A DNA stretch of 64,000 bases from Anaspis maculata. Its lineage: Eukaryota; Arthropoda; Insecta; Coleoptera; Scraptiidae. Under the pieces are notes generated by a model that was not told the DNA's origin, searched no databases, and worked only from the letters and a program-made list of their open reading frames with translations. Shown here one piece after another: positions 11,461 to 23,435 of the stretch (positions are counted from its first letter, which is position 1; each line of letters begins with the position of its first letter). The stretch spans positions 50,756,601 through 50,820,600 of the forward strand of contig OX421964.1 of the NCBI GenBank assembly GCA_949128115.1, in the 5' to 3' direction. The position numbers and the translations under genes are program-made.

Positions 11461-11723
11461 TTATTTCTATTGAAACTTTAATTTTCAGAAGGTTACTCAA
11501 AGCAGAGAAGACGAATTACAGTCTGGACCCTCCTGATTCCCGTATCCACATATCTTTCATAGTGCTCTTTCATGTCCTATACAATTATTATTCAAGTCTA
11601 GAAACAACTAGGATTTTAATATGGGATTAATTCCTTTTGTCCGTAGGTATAGTGACGGCTTAAAATCACACCACCTCTACAAAATTGAAAGGTTGATTTT
11701 CATTTGTCGACAATGCATTGACA

Positions 11724-12016
11724 ATGATTATTACATACAACGCCCTTGATTATTAGACCTACAAGGATAACATTCACTTATTTAAATCCCACTGTCAATG
11801 GCAACGGAATAAAATTGATGTAAACAACAAAATCTGACAGCTGTCACTTCGGACTTCTTCTTTGTAATAATCATCAAAATATTACTCGTGCTCGAGATTT
11901 TCCTAGATAATTTTGGCCAAGCGTTCCCTTGGGCATTTATCGCTACAACCAGCACTTGCGATCGCCTGGCCAAAATTATCGTGAAAATCTAAGCACTTGT
12001 GATATTACTGTTGATT
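11724..12016 (+). repeat. Unclassified repeat unit (TGATTATTACA...), tandem copy 1
   Basis: The unit starts TGATTATTACATACAACGCC and ends CTTGTGATATTACTGTTGA. The second half forms a long imperfect hairpin in which GATAATTTTGG pairs with CCAAAATTATC and the CGATCGCCTGG block sits in the same arm. This copy lacks part of the hairpin centre. It is followed head to tail by a second copy. Further copies lie at 47.6 and 55.2-56.2 kb. Confidence 0.85.
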
Positions 12017-12338
12017 ATAACATACAACGCCCTTGATTATTAGACCTACAAGGATAATATTCACTTATCTAAATCCCACTGTCAATGACAACGGAATAAA
12101 ATTGATGTAAACCACAAAATCTGACAGCTGTCACTTTAAACTTCTTTTTTGTAATAATCAACAAAATATCACTCGTGCCCGAGATTTTCACAGATAATTT
12201 TGGTCAAGCGTTTTCCTCGGACTGCTTGCTCCTAGATGCTTGCGGAGTCGGGCATTTATCGCTACAACCAGCAGTCGCGATCGCCTGGCCAAAATTATCG
12301 TGAAAATCTAAGCACTTGTGATATTACTGTTGATTATC
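12017..12338 (+). repeat. Unclassified repeat unit, tandem copy 2
   Basis: This is a second head-to-tail copy of the unit at 11724, joined without spacer at GTTGATTAT. It includes the hairpin centre with GGAGTCGGGCATTTATCGC. Open frames of 60-66 codons recur in the reverse strand of several copies because the copies are similar. There is no evidence that they encode a protein. Confidence 0.85.
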
Positions 12339-12419
12339 AGCTTATTGATTTTTTATAGTTGTGCGATTTTTTCAGTCGTCTCTTTGAAAACATGTGTAGT
12401 AAAATTCTGGTTCATATCT

Positions 12420-13030
12420 CAGATGGTTGTCCGGTTGCCCATAACAGTCGCGAGTATTCAACGCCTCTTCGATACCTACCTTCCTGCCACGGTAATCCCG
12501 CAACCTGCACACCGACTGCTCTTCCCATCCGTCCTTCCTGCCGGCAACGCTGGAAAGAACGGTTCACGCTGGCATTTGCAGGCTGATATTCGTCCGATTC
12601 GCTTGTGCAGCAGGAGCTTCGCCGGTAATAGACAACCAAACTGTTAGAGCGCCTGCGTTCAACGAAGCGTAACCTCAACCGAGTCCCCTCGTAACTGGAG
12701 TTGCTAAGCAACACACTCCTAACTCTTGCTGGAATAATGATTGGTGGCGTGAAGCCTTACAATGGCTGCCGCGTCTGCAGGCGATAAAGACGCTATTTAG
12801 CGTACCTGTGCCTTCACCAGCTCTGACTTACGACCCGTCGGCGGCGTCAGAGGCGGCGTGAGGTGGCGGGCGGGCGACGCTCGAGAGGAAGGAGAGGACC
12901 GGCACTACGTACGGAGAGGCGAGCTGCAGGCAGGGTTAATGGGCTATGAACGGCACTCCTGATGCCCGTTTCCTGCATGCCTGATGCCTCCAAGCCTGCC
13001 CGCCTGATGCCTGCCCCTCTCTTAAGATGC
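12420..13030. other. GC-richer non-coding block
   Basis: Composition rises well above the surroundings, especially 12830-13030. Open frames on both strands overlap and have no known domain. It lies 300-900 bp upstream of a T-box exon, inside the gene's probable intron, and may be regulatory. Nothing more can be supported. Confidence 0.3.
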
Positions 13031-13329
13031 ACATTACAATCGCATTAAGATATATGGCATAATAAGCATCTCGCGAAGTGCCTCACAGATAAAGTATTTA
13101 CGATAAGAACAGCGGATGTAATGACTTGGTGCTGCACTGTGTTAGTACCCGGCTCTATTTTAGGCGAATCATCATAATTAGGTATTTTTAAAGAATATGA
13201 CTAAGTAGGTACTCTATACCCCTTTAAGATGAATTTTACAGTTTAGTTTGTAGGCGCGAATATGATGTTGAGATCAACTCTGCCTTCTAAAGAAGCAAAA
13301 CCAGAACTGAAATGAAATTTTTGTTCCAG

Positions 13330-13565
13330 ATCGTCCTGAACTCCATGCACCGGTACCAGCCTCGCATTCACATAGTCAAATGGCGGGAGCATTCCGGCCC
13401 CGTCACCGACTTGGAACAGGAACAGTACCGTACATTCATCTTCCCCGAGTCCGTCTTCACGGCCGTCACGGCCTACCAGAACCAGCTCATCACCAAACTG
13501 AAAATCGACTCGAATCCATTCGCGAAAGGCTTCCGAGACTCCTCCAGGCTCACGGATTTTGACAG
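13330..13565 (+). CDS. mid/H15: T-box transcription factor midline/H15 (TBX20 class), exon with C-terminal half of T-box
   Basis: The exon is bounded by a pyrimidine-rich acceptor (TTTTTGTTCCAG) and the donor CAG/GTAGGT. It opens in phase 0, is 236 bp, and leaves two bases that combine with the first base of the next exon. It encodes the end of a T-box: [12 protein letters not shown], then [20 protein letters not shown], then [18 protein letters not shown]. The SSRLTDFDR ending separates the midline/H15/TBX20 class from TBX1, TBX2 and Brachyury relatives, whose sequences differ after GFRD. These proteins bind T-box DNA elements in the nucleus and pattern heart, ventral epidermis and limbs in insects. 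Earlier exons carrying the N-terminal half of the T-box were not found in the 13 kb upstream. Confidence 0.93.
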
Positions 13566-16049
13566 GTAGGTAATTGGCGTTGATTGCCTCTCGCACCACC
13601 CGCAGTACTAAAAATCTTTAATTAAATTTGTCCAACGCCACCCAGAGTCGTAAACCGTTTTTTTCCCCCCAAAGGAATGATAGGTCTGGAAGTAATTATC
13701 TTATTGTTATTAGTGTGGTTTTTATGTGGCCGTAAAAGTGGCACGGTAGCACTGCTGATGACTTTTCTGGCATCTGTCGTGCATGTGAGGTGTGTATGAT
13801 GGGAGTAACATCTTGGAGGCGAGAAACAAACCCACCCCTTACGAATTATCGAATTGCCTCTGCCCCCAAGACGAATGGTTGTAACACGTCTGGTTTGGGC
13901 GGGGTCCGGTTTTATAATGAAGCTTTTTTCACGCACACACACAAGTCGAAACGGTAATGGTAGTAATTTTTAAGTTTGTTCCGGCTTCACCTCAGGGGTG
14001 GCACAAAAAAATGTTACAAATGTTGCCATTATCAATCATTATGTGGGTTTTTCTTTTTTGATAAAATCTGTATAGTATACAGCACATGACTTTGTAATTC
14101 GCTTGTTTGAACAACCAGGACGATTGTTTTAATTTTACACATACATAGTAGAGGAAGTAGAACGAGATGAATAATAAATATTCCGGACTTGGTATAAAAA
14201 CAAACGAAATGTTCTATTGTTGAAAATTGGCATTCTTCGAGTGGGCATAATACAAAGTGAACTCTTATGAATCAAAATAAAATAATGTAGCACACACGCG
14301 TTTGTAAATATACAACTCGAGCTATAGAACGGGAATGCTAATAGATATCTATGGGCGTTTGAACGAGATTGATGAGTGTGATTAGTGGTCATAAAGTTTG
14401 TGAAAATTATTATGATTATACGCCAAATCAAAACTTGCAACTGCTGTTCTTCGCTTCAAAAATGCCACTTCCTCATTCCGCATTAATAAAATCAGGTGCA
14501 CTCGTTACTCTAAGGCCCAGTTGCTCACTTCGAATTAAACTTCAAACTGGATTTGGCTGAGATTGATTCAATTGTTTCAGCAATTATTTTCACAGTAACC
14601 AAACCTCAAACCTCAAAGTTAAACTTGAAGTCAATAGATCTCGTTATAAAATTTGTGCAATTTAAAAAATATATAGGTAACTATATATTTTGTGCGAAGG
14701 CATTTGAAAATCTTACAGTCGTGCTATTGTCAAGACAAGTTTTGTGGTCTAAAAACGGCTAAATCGCGACTTCAACACAAAATAGTAAAGGTGGTAAGGA
14801 AGTGATCATTACGTATCTACAACAAATTACGACAAAATATTTTGCGTGGAAAGTCTATAATTTTGAACAAATGTTGTTGAATGACGAAAAAGCTGAGTAC
14901 CTAAAAAAGTTTTTTGCACAATTGGTGTCAAGAACTTGACCTATTATCTCAGAACTTTTGACAGCAACGAGGAACGCGATTGTGTAGGTAATTTATTCGC
15001 ATTATCAACTAAATTATTGCTTTTCAAATGCTAGGGCTGTGACTACTGGCTAGGGTAGGCATGTAGGTGATTAAAACATACTTGTTACTTTTCTTAACAT
15101 TTTCTGCTTTGCTAAATGTGATTCTCAGATGTCAGGTCAGTGTTAACATCAGGAGTCCATTTGGGCTAAATATATGAGCGTTGTTTGATGGTTCTTGCAG
15201 GAACTCCAGAGATTGATTGCAATTGATCAACTGAAAAGCAATTGATCAACTGAAAAACAAACTGTGACACAACATTCGGGAAATAGTCAAATTACTGTAA
15301 AGGCTGACCCAGATTAATTTAGGCTGTTTCTCTTACTTGTCGAGAGTTTAGACCCAGATAGAGAAAAATGAACCAAGGTCCAAGGTGTTCCCTACCTCGA
15401 TTTTCGTGAAACGCCGATATCTGAAAACGAAAAACGGCACTCCGATACCTATCTCTGACATTTGACAGATTGCGAGAAACTTCTTTCTTTGTGAATATTT
15501 TTTTCAAAGTGTGAAAATTTCCTGCATGCACTTTTTCACGCAGAAAATAAATACATTGTTGAGAAAAATTCTAAGCATGATGAATCTCCGGTTATCAAGT
15601 CTAACTTTCTAATTTTGAAGGCAAATCATACAGTTGGCTTCGATTTTGAAAAAACGTGAACAAAAATTATGCATTTCGAAAATGTATAAGTATGGTAAGG
15701 TGTCAAGTTACCGTCTGAAAAGATTTTATCAATCTTTCTGACCTGAATAAGAACGGTTCGTGACAATGGCATACAGCGAGGTATACCATTGTGAGTAACT
15801 TTGTTATTGTAAAGGAGATACAGAGTCGGTGAAATTGGAAAAGTTTTGCGCAATTTCATTACTTTTCCAAATCACCCAACAGATTTAAAATATCTGTTTC
15901 AGTATTTTAAATAATCAATAAGAAGCAAAAATGTGCATCATCATTCGATTCATTTGCATTGATAATTTGTTTATTAATTTATTCTACACTTTACAACTTG
16001 GACATTATTAGAGGATTAGAGCACTTTGTTGAAAACGCTTCTAGTGGTG

Positions 16050-16660
16050 TTTTCAGTCCATGTTACTTTCCAGGCCCCCCACTAATGGAAGGAAGAGTAT
16101 TGTGATCGTGCGAAAGAAACTCGAACGACAGATATATCCGTCTTGAGGTCCCCCAAAATGATTGAGATTATTTTGACAGAGACGTCTATCTGTATGTATA
16201 TACGGAATCTGACGGCATAACTGTCGAGCTGTTGATCCGATTGAACTGAAATTTGGTGTTATGGTGTTCAGACATAGCTTCACTTTGCGGTGAACCGAGT
16301 CTGTTCTGGCTGTCAACTGTCAAACGGAAGTGTCACTCTCAAAAAATAATGAATGACGAAATCATAGAACTTGATGACGATATATCATTTGAAATCTCTT
16401 GAAAAACTGTATTCAGAACAGATGAAAGTATCCCTCTAACTGTCATCTGCCAATTATTAAGAAATGTCAATAACATTAGATTATTCAAAATCTATCCGAT
16501 GGATTGAAACCAATATCTGCAGGAAGCAACACAATAAATATATCAAATTGAGTCTATACAGTTTGAGGTTTCCACTATTTCTCAGTCGGGCGCCACGAAA
16601 TTTTAAATTATGCCTGACTGTCACCACCCCAGACAGCCGTTCACCCGGTTTTTGAATGAA
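16050..16660 (+). repeat. Dispersed repeat, copy 2
   Basis: It shares order and words with 36690-37320: GTCCCCCAAAATGATTGAGA, a CTGTATGTATAT block replacing the CTGTCTGTCTG of copy 3, CTGTCAAACGGAA, TCTTGAAAAACTG, the AATCTATCCGATGGATTG region and TCAGTCGGGCG. It lies within the T-box intron and ends in an AAAT-rich tail (16653-16681). Confidence 0.7.
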
Positions 16661-17999
16661 TAAATAAATAAATGAATAAAGTTTATTAAGCCACTGGATC
16701 ACATAAGTGAAATTGACATCGTTCTGACCATCAGGACAATCCGCGTTTGGTGCAGGATAGAACGTCCCAGTTGAGCCCTGGGCGAAATGTCGATTAGCAG
16801 AATGGATTAATTATTGAAGGACAAATCTAAGAAACAAACAGTCGGGGCGCAATCAAAAAATTTACTATAATCTGAAGTTTACATTTTTCAAAACTGGTAC
16901 CGTATTTGGTAAATACCTAAATCTACTGTATTTTTGCCCCTCAAATCTCAGTTAAAAACAAAACTTGACTTGACTGTATAATTTGTAATTATCTCGCTTG
17001 CCCACGCCACTGTTTCTTGTGTTCGCAGAACTCAAATATTCACATGGAAGTGAAAATCAAGTACCTACCTCTACCTACGAAGTACGAATCTTACGATAGC
17101 ACGATGTGGTAGTAAAAGTCACTCGAGATAGCACAATAAGTAATGCTAAGTATTGCAAGATCGTGCTTTGTCTTATTTTATCGTTATCGAGCTAATGCCC
17201 TGTTTTATGGATTGAACGCCAAACAATTATTCATCAGTACACATTGATGATACCAATAATGATAGTTAAGGATAATAAGTAACTGTTATAAATATACCTG
17301 TTCCAAAGTGTTGTGCCTTAAGACAGCGCGAAAGTCATTGAGATGTTGTTTACACCTGAGGTATACTCTTGTAGGTAGGTACCATGGCGGTATCATATAG
17401 ATGGCATAGGTACTTAGTCCGGAGAGTTTTGTTCTGTGAAACATAGGATTGGGGTTAGGATTCTGGGTGTCATGTTTCCAGCAAATTTGGCTATTTATTA
17501 TTTTTGTGAGAAACGAAGTTCTTGTCTCAATGGTTTCTCTTATCTCAGGGTTGAGACAGATTTTTGCATGCGAATAGCAAAATTGATGACTAGACATTCT
17601 CTTTCCGCATCATTTAATCGAGTCGCACTTTTCTGCATTCAGTCTTTTCAATAAATTTTTAAGCAAGGTTGTTCCATGAAGAACTCCATAGTGCCTTAAG
17701 GGTGTCTTCCCATCGTTGAGGAAATAATGTTGAACTAATAATAATAATGGCACCTTCTTTAATTTGTCAACATATTTCTATTCATGTTATAGCACGAAGC
17801 TTATAACGTACTGTAGAGATAAAAGTTGTAGGTACAAATAGACTTATTTTGTATTTTATGAAGAAACTAGAAACTTGAAAAGTTTGTCAATAGTTTTTCA
17901 TCGACGGGACTACTAAAAGCTTTGAAGGATATAATATGTTGGCAAATTGAAACTGTTTCTATTCGACACCAAGCAAATGTGCGTACCTACTAGATCCTT

Positions 18000-18420
18000 T
18001 ATTTTCAGACATGTCTGACCGTCTGGGTCGAGTTGGACGGTGGCTGCGAGGTTGTCGGTCTGGTGGGTATGTGTGGAAAAACGGAGGCGACAAACCTCCG
18101 GAATGATAGACGGTGAACGTGCGGGCGGAGCAGGCGGCTCGGCCGCGAAAACAATCAATAATATTGAGACGCGGAGCGATCGCGCGGTGAAGCGATAATG
18201 AGAGGCTCCGGGGCCCCGCCTCCGGCCACCAGGGGTCGCTGGGTGCGCGCTCACCGCGGCCTAATTAAAGGCACGGCAAAAATCCGAAACGAGAAAATAA
18301 CTGGGAAAACACCGCAACGGCGCGGCGCGGCCTCCTACCTGAGGTGTGAGAAAATATGTCGGCTTCATTATATCATCAAGCCGTCGTCATGAAGACAACG
18401 ATTGTCTGAAATTACAGGGC
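18000..18420. promoter_or_regulatory. Candidate intronic enhancer with T-box half-site
   Basis: A GC-rich island in the intron of the T-box gene. It contains AGGTGTGA at 18342-18349, the classical T-box half-site, and homeodomain-core words (CCTAATTAAAGG near 18260, CAATAATATTGA near 18155). A short chance open frame crosses it. Function is inferred from composition, motif and position only. Confidence 0.3.
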
Positions 18421-19365
18421 GGCATGAGAGAACACGCCCCCTAGCGGCAGCGCGAGATTGAAACACGTAAATTAAATTCTATCACATACTGAAATGAGTC
18501 CGCTTTTTATGCACATCACAACATCATACCACCACAAACACCGCGCAGAGGAGCCCCAAGCTCCACGGAGTTGGATCCCAAAGCGAGCTGAATTATTACT
18601 TATCACTTTCACCATTCGCGTGCGTGAGGCTCAGCGATGTGCCTCTTGCGAGCACCAGCATCGTCCGAATTTAGACACGTTGGTACTGACGCTGAATCCT
18701 TTAATTAAAGAACCGCGTTGACCGGTCATCTGTAACATGTCCTCGAGCGTTGATTCCAGAAGGATTCGAATTGTTTGGATGATGCCTTCAAAGGTATCTG
18801 GACTGTCTCGATGTCTTCTTGCAGACTGGTATCAAGTTCTTGTTTAATGTCTTCATATACCTGCACATTCCTGACGACAAGTGGACAGGATCACGGTCCC
18901 CAGCTGCAAAAAATGTATTTATATTGATGACATTCGGAAGTTTTCGAGTTCAACTGGCACATAGTTTGATTTTGTACATTGAGATGAAAGGATGCTTGGT
19001 GTTGATTGAGTCATTATATGACTGTTGTCTCACATCATCAAATGTCTGATGACAGTGATGATGACAAGAATTAGAAAAAAAGGGCTACTTCCTTGCAATG
19101 CAACAAGACATTGACATTTCTCTCTCTTTCCCTCTCTCGATTTCTTTGACATCAGGCGTTAGGTACTTAGGAACGTTTGGCTAGATAAGCGAGCTCTATC
19201 TATATTGAAATTTGGAGTATGATAGTGTTTGTTATGCTGATTGACAACTTCCTTGTAAGATTCTACTAACCCTATATACCTTTTTCTATAAATAGTTATT
19301 TAAAATTGTAGTATGAAACTGTTGCAATGAAAAAGTTTCCTAACAGCAATTTCTCCTTGTTGCAG

Positions 19366-19951
19366 GGAGCCAATGGACGGCCTCTTCATGGACCAACACT
19401 TCCTTCGTTCTTCTCTGCGCCTCTATTCCGGCGAATCCATGGACGCCGAGAACAACAATTCCGGCATCTTTTCGGCGACCATGATGGAAAAAGCGCGGGC
19501 GCACATCCAGATGTGGGGCAGGGCCGGCGGCGGCAATCCGTACAGTCCCGGCGATCTGCACGCCTTCCTCTTGAACAGCAGCCCTGCCAGCCAACAGATC
19601 TACCTGGGCCAGCGACCTTCGGTACCTTTGGGCCTGACGGCGGCGGGCCAGCTGTGGGGCCAGGGTGCCGGAGGGGGCGCGTGGCAGTCCCCGATGCACG
19701 GCGGGCTGCCTCCAGGGCTGCTGGGACCTCCGCCACCCCATCGTCCTCAACTGACACCACCTCCTTCCTCCACGCCGAGCAGTTCGGGTTCGCCGAGCCC
19801 CACATCGCCTGTGACCAGCTCGGACTTGCGGCTGCCCAAGGCCGTTTTTCCTGCCGCTGCATCCATGCACCACAGGTTCAGTCCTTACGCGTCGTCAATG
19901 GTGGCGCGGCAGTCGAATTCACTCAGCCCCACGTCCCGACCCGGACACTGA
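19366..19951 (+). CDS. mid/H15: midline/H15 T-box protein, terminal coding exon
   Basis: The acceptor TTGTTGCAG at 19357-19365 joins in phase to the exon ending at 13565, giving DFDR followed by EPMDGLFMDQHFLR. Insect midline and H15 continue the same way after the T-box (D/E-P-M-D-x-x-F), and the following MMEKARAHIQMWGR corresponds to their conserved alpha-helical EKARQH block. The remainder is low-complexity Gly/Pro/Ser, as usual for the C-terminal region, and ends in SRPGH with a TGA stop at 19949-19951. The exon is far more GC-rich than its surroundings. Whether this is the midline or the H15 paralogue cannot be decided. Confidence 0.9.
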
Positions 19952-20745
19952 TCCTATTAGGAGTCTACGGTAACTTGAAACTGATACCGTAGGACCTAAA
20001 TCCCCCTAATACCAAAGAGTCTTTCCGAAAGACGTTTATTGTGAGATTACATCCTTTGACAAATTACGGTAAATTTTTTTTTTGTGGTAGGGAATCCTAT
20101 AATTATATTTTGTTCATTTTTACCAGGTGAAAACTGGAGTTTCTCTCTTTGACCTTTTTGTTTCACATAACTGTCTTGAATTGTACGTCGACTTTGATTT
20201 TCGTACAACTTTAGCGCATCAGTATTATTGTAAATAAATTGATGGTAGATTTCTGAAACATTGTCAGAACGTTCCTTGTTGGTTCTATCAAGCGCACCAT
20301 GAAGGGTACATTATCTCGATAACCATTCCTTGGTGGTGTTCATATCAACCCAGCTCCACACAGCCAAAGAAATTTTCTGTTATTCTTTTGTTCATATAAT
20401 CATATGGAAATTGTACATTATATTGTAAATATAGCTAGTAAGTATTTATTCGTTGTTCATTGATTTTAATTTTATTTTGTTGAAAATTTTTATTATATTT
20501 ATATGCGCATGCCCACATGGTGTTGTTATAGAACCTATCAATCTTAATTTATAAGAATATAGTTGTTGTACTATACTATGTAAAGTGTATATTTTATAAA
20601 CTACCTATATCCTCATTGTCAATTATTTAAGCAAAATACATCATTCTAGTTTCCTTTGTATTACACTACGTTAAATATAAATGAAAAAAATTGTTGTTGT
20701 GTACATATTAGTGAGTGTATTGAAATAAATAATTATTGAGGATAC
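19952..20745 (+). other. Probable 3' UTR of the midline/H15 gene
   Basis: The AT-rich sequence after the stop contains AATAAA at 20233-20238 and at 20724-20729; the second is a likely final polyadenylation signal. Three UGUANAUA words that fit the Pumilio consensus occur at 20229-20236, 20424-20431 and 20700-20707. The transcript end is inferred. Confidence 0.55.
20724..20729 (+). terminator. Polyadenylation signal AATAAA, midline/H15
   Basis: An exact AATAAA about 770 bases after the stop codon. An earlier AATAAA at 20233 could give a short isoform. Confidence 0.45.
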
Positions 20746-21149
20746 TAATTTCGTATTTTTTAATCTGGAATGAAAGTTACGATTTATACTAACAGATTTT
20801 TCTGTGGACTAGTTGCGATGTGGGTGTGGTTAGTGACAGATGGCTGGCATCTCGTGCATGCTGCGCTGTACGAACATCTTCGGGAAACGGTAATTAGAGT
20901 CATTTCCACATAGCAGAGAATTGTTTCAGGAATTCCTGATTTAGATCAATTTTTTTTACATCTCCTTGAAAACCTCTTTCACACACATCCGACAGTTTTC
21001 CACACTTCATCCCCATTATGCCCGATTGTACAGACTCGCACATTAAATTTTAGTTTGGTACCAAACGGGATCAGATATTCGATTTTGAGAGTGAGAGCAG
21101 CCAAATCCGATTGATCCAAGGAGAGAATATGATAGGAATACAAAATCAA

Positions 21150-21235
21150 AATTGACGGCCCACTAGTCGAGTGGGATGCGCACATGCTCGGCGAAGTGAG
21201 GCTCCGGGTTCGATTCCCGGTGATGTAAGTCTGGG
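21150..21235 (+). repeat. tRNA-derived SINE or tRNA pseudogene
   Basis: A box-A-like TAGTCGAGTGG (about 21166) is followed by a perfect box B, GGTTCGATTCCC, whose flanking CCGGG and CCCGG form a full 5-bp T stem. The sequences where an acceptor stem should lie do not pair, so a working tRNA is unlikely. The position and internal promoter fit the head of a SINE. Confidence 0.6.
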
Positions 21236-21239
21236 TGTT

Positions 21240-22960
21240 ATAATGTAAAATGCAATTTCCTATGTAACAAGATATAGGCTCCATGCGATTATTTTGATAT
21301 CAAAGCCCAGGTACGTCAAATATCTCTTATTTTGGCATTGTAGAATACATTTGATAGGAACTGTCTTTTTCATGAAAAAAAAACCGACAAGTGAGTGTTA
21401 CGTTAATTTCAGTATACAAATAATAACTTACAACTATATTTTATATTTCCAGCATACCTTGAGTAATTCGCATTTTACTTCGCTTTCAATTTCAAATATT
21501 TGAGTCTCAAGTGCTGAACTATATTTTGACACAACTTTCGAGTCTCGACTATTAGAAATGCCAATAGGAAAGGTTCTTTTAGGGGCAGGATATGACAACT
21601 AGTTGCGATAAAAGTCAGTCCGTTTTCTCAAACAGGTTATCTCTTGCGATTCGAGATTCCACCTAATTTTTTTCGTCCCGAAATGGCTATCATGAGCGAG
21701 ATGCAATGACAGTGAGTGCGATTGGTTGTCACTGTTATGTCACTTTTGATGTCATTGACAGTTAGGTTGTCACTATCATTGCGATCCGCTTTTAGCAGCC
21801 ATCTTGTGGCAATGACCAAGGACCAATTGAATTAAATCGCAAATTGTTTCCAAGAAAAATGACACAAGAGTAATTACTAGGAATTACATCAGAACCTTGA
21901 TCAAAACAAGAGATTAGGTATAGCAATAAAATAAAAATAAATTGGTAAGTGCGACTGATAGCCATACCTAGCTGCTTGTGTGCTTCTACTTGCTTTCGGT
22001 GAACAGTATACCTACAAAAAGCACTATGCTATCGTGACCTTTTGGTAACGGTCGGCCAGATGACGCCACAGTACAAGTGCTCCCGGTACCAGCTTTGCAG
22101 CGGATCATTTACTAATATGAATAGTGAAATATCTACTGGAGGGACTTGATGGTTCTCTTATTGTTTGCCCTTTCCTTCAGAAAAGTTCTTTAGGATAAAG
22201 CGGTAGTTTTCACTTCCCCATCCCCATGTGGGTTGCAGCTAGCGAATACCTTGTCAAAACCAATTTCTGCGTCAAAAATGTCACCGGTTGCGCCTCTTCT
22301 TGATTATTCACTCAACGCTAACGCTACAAGGCACGATCGTCAGTGAATTGTCACAATAACATTGAGCAGCATTTCTGGGATGAATTATTTGATGTGTAAA
22401 AAGTCTCTGAACCAGAAGCCATCTTTCAATAACACGACTACTAGATTTTGTGTAACAGCGCCGCTCCAGCATAATTCGTTAATTTATTAATGTAAACAGC
22501 TTTCGATAAGTAACGTTGAAAGAAATAAAGTATACACAACCTCCCGCCTATATGAAATTTATTTAATATGTTGAGTGGCAGCAACTGACTACCTACCAAG
22601 ACATGAATATTAATCACGAATTGGTTTTTTATTGCATTAGAATATGTCAGTGGTTGTAATCACCTAAAAAGGTTCGTTCGTCGTTGGGATAATCCGCGTG
22701 AATTATAGAAGAGCAGGTAAGAAGGGAAAGAGGAAGAAGAAGAAACCAAAACCACGAACGAAAGGTTGCCCAGGCGCAGATGTTGAACAAATACCTAAGT
22801 GTAATTATGCAAGCAATATTAAGTGCCCAGGAAAAACTTAACACGATTACCTACTCTGATGATGGTAGGTAGTGTGAATGCTAATGCCCAAAGCGTCGGC
22901 GGCGCGATGGTTAATTGAAGAGCGTTCCGAAAATCGAAGTCTTACATCCGATTGCTACAA
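21240..22960. other. AT-rich stretch, nothing recognised
   Basis: No coding motifs or clear terminal repeats. GTCACTGTTATGTCAC-like short inverted words occur near 21730, without a defined element. Confidence 0.4.
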
Positions 22961-22964
22961 GTTA

Positions 22965-23260
22965 GTGTTTTCATCCGGTGGCTTTGGTCCTCGCTTTGGT
23001 CTTTTAGTGGTTTCAATTTCTCACCGCCGAAGTTCAACGGAGTCTGATTTTACTTTCTCAACTCACCAACCAACGAGGAGGTGAAGTGGAAAAATTGTGA
23101 ACAGGCTTAAAAAATTGTTCGATATGAAGACGAAGATATCCATTGTGAGCCCCCCTGAGTTGATTGAGACCATTTCTTAAAATTTTGCATAATTTTTATA
23201 GCGATTCTTGAGTGTTTTTATGATTTTGATCGTTAATCAAATTTCCAAATCGTACAATAC
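22965..23260 (+). repeat. Dispersed repeat fragment
   Basis: ACCAACCAACGAGGAGG (about 23066) is the inverse of the edge of copy 1 near 10907, and GAGCCCCCCTGAGTTGATTG resembles the GTCCCCCA(A/G)-ATGATTGAGA block of copies 2 and 3. It appears to be the 5' portion of the same family. Confidence 0.55.
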
Positions 23261-23435
23261 ATACCTACTTTGTATACTTACTATATTAGGCCTGAGGTCA
23301 CATTTCACAAATTTTTCGTTGTAAAACAACTAGCATCAGTCAGAACAAAATCCATTCAATAGTGTGTAACCGTGAGCGTTGATTTTTGGCTTGGTGGAAC
23401 CCGCGGTAGGTGGTAGCATTCAACGGTGGTAGGTA

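Larger units (their letters stand above)
13566..19365 (+). other. 5.8 kb intron of the midline/H15 gene
   Basis: The intron begins GTAGGT and ends TTGTTGCAG. It is AT-rich with a dispersed repeat at 16050-16660, an old fragment near 15800 resembling the arm of the foldback at 26.2 kb (GAGATACAGAGTCGGT), a 19-bp duplication at about 15218-15256, and a GC-rich block at 18000-18420. The splice phase matches the flanking exons exactly. Confidence 0.85.

Noticed and set aside
11782..12000. Recurrent 60-66 codon frames in the repeat units at 11.8, 47.7, 55.3 and 55.6 kb
   Set aside because: They are similar because the DNA repeats are similar. Start and end positions vary and the frames cross hairpin arms.
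12318..12647. 109-codon frame starting in the repeat unit
   Set aside because: It begins in repeat sequence, overlaps opposing frames in a GC-rich block and has no domain.
21150..21235. Functional tRNA gene
   Set aside because: The B box and T stem are perfect, but no acceptor stem forms at the expected distance, so a SINE head or pseudogene is more likely.
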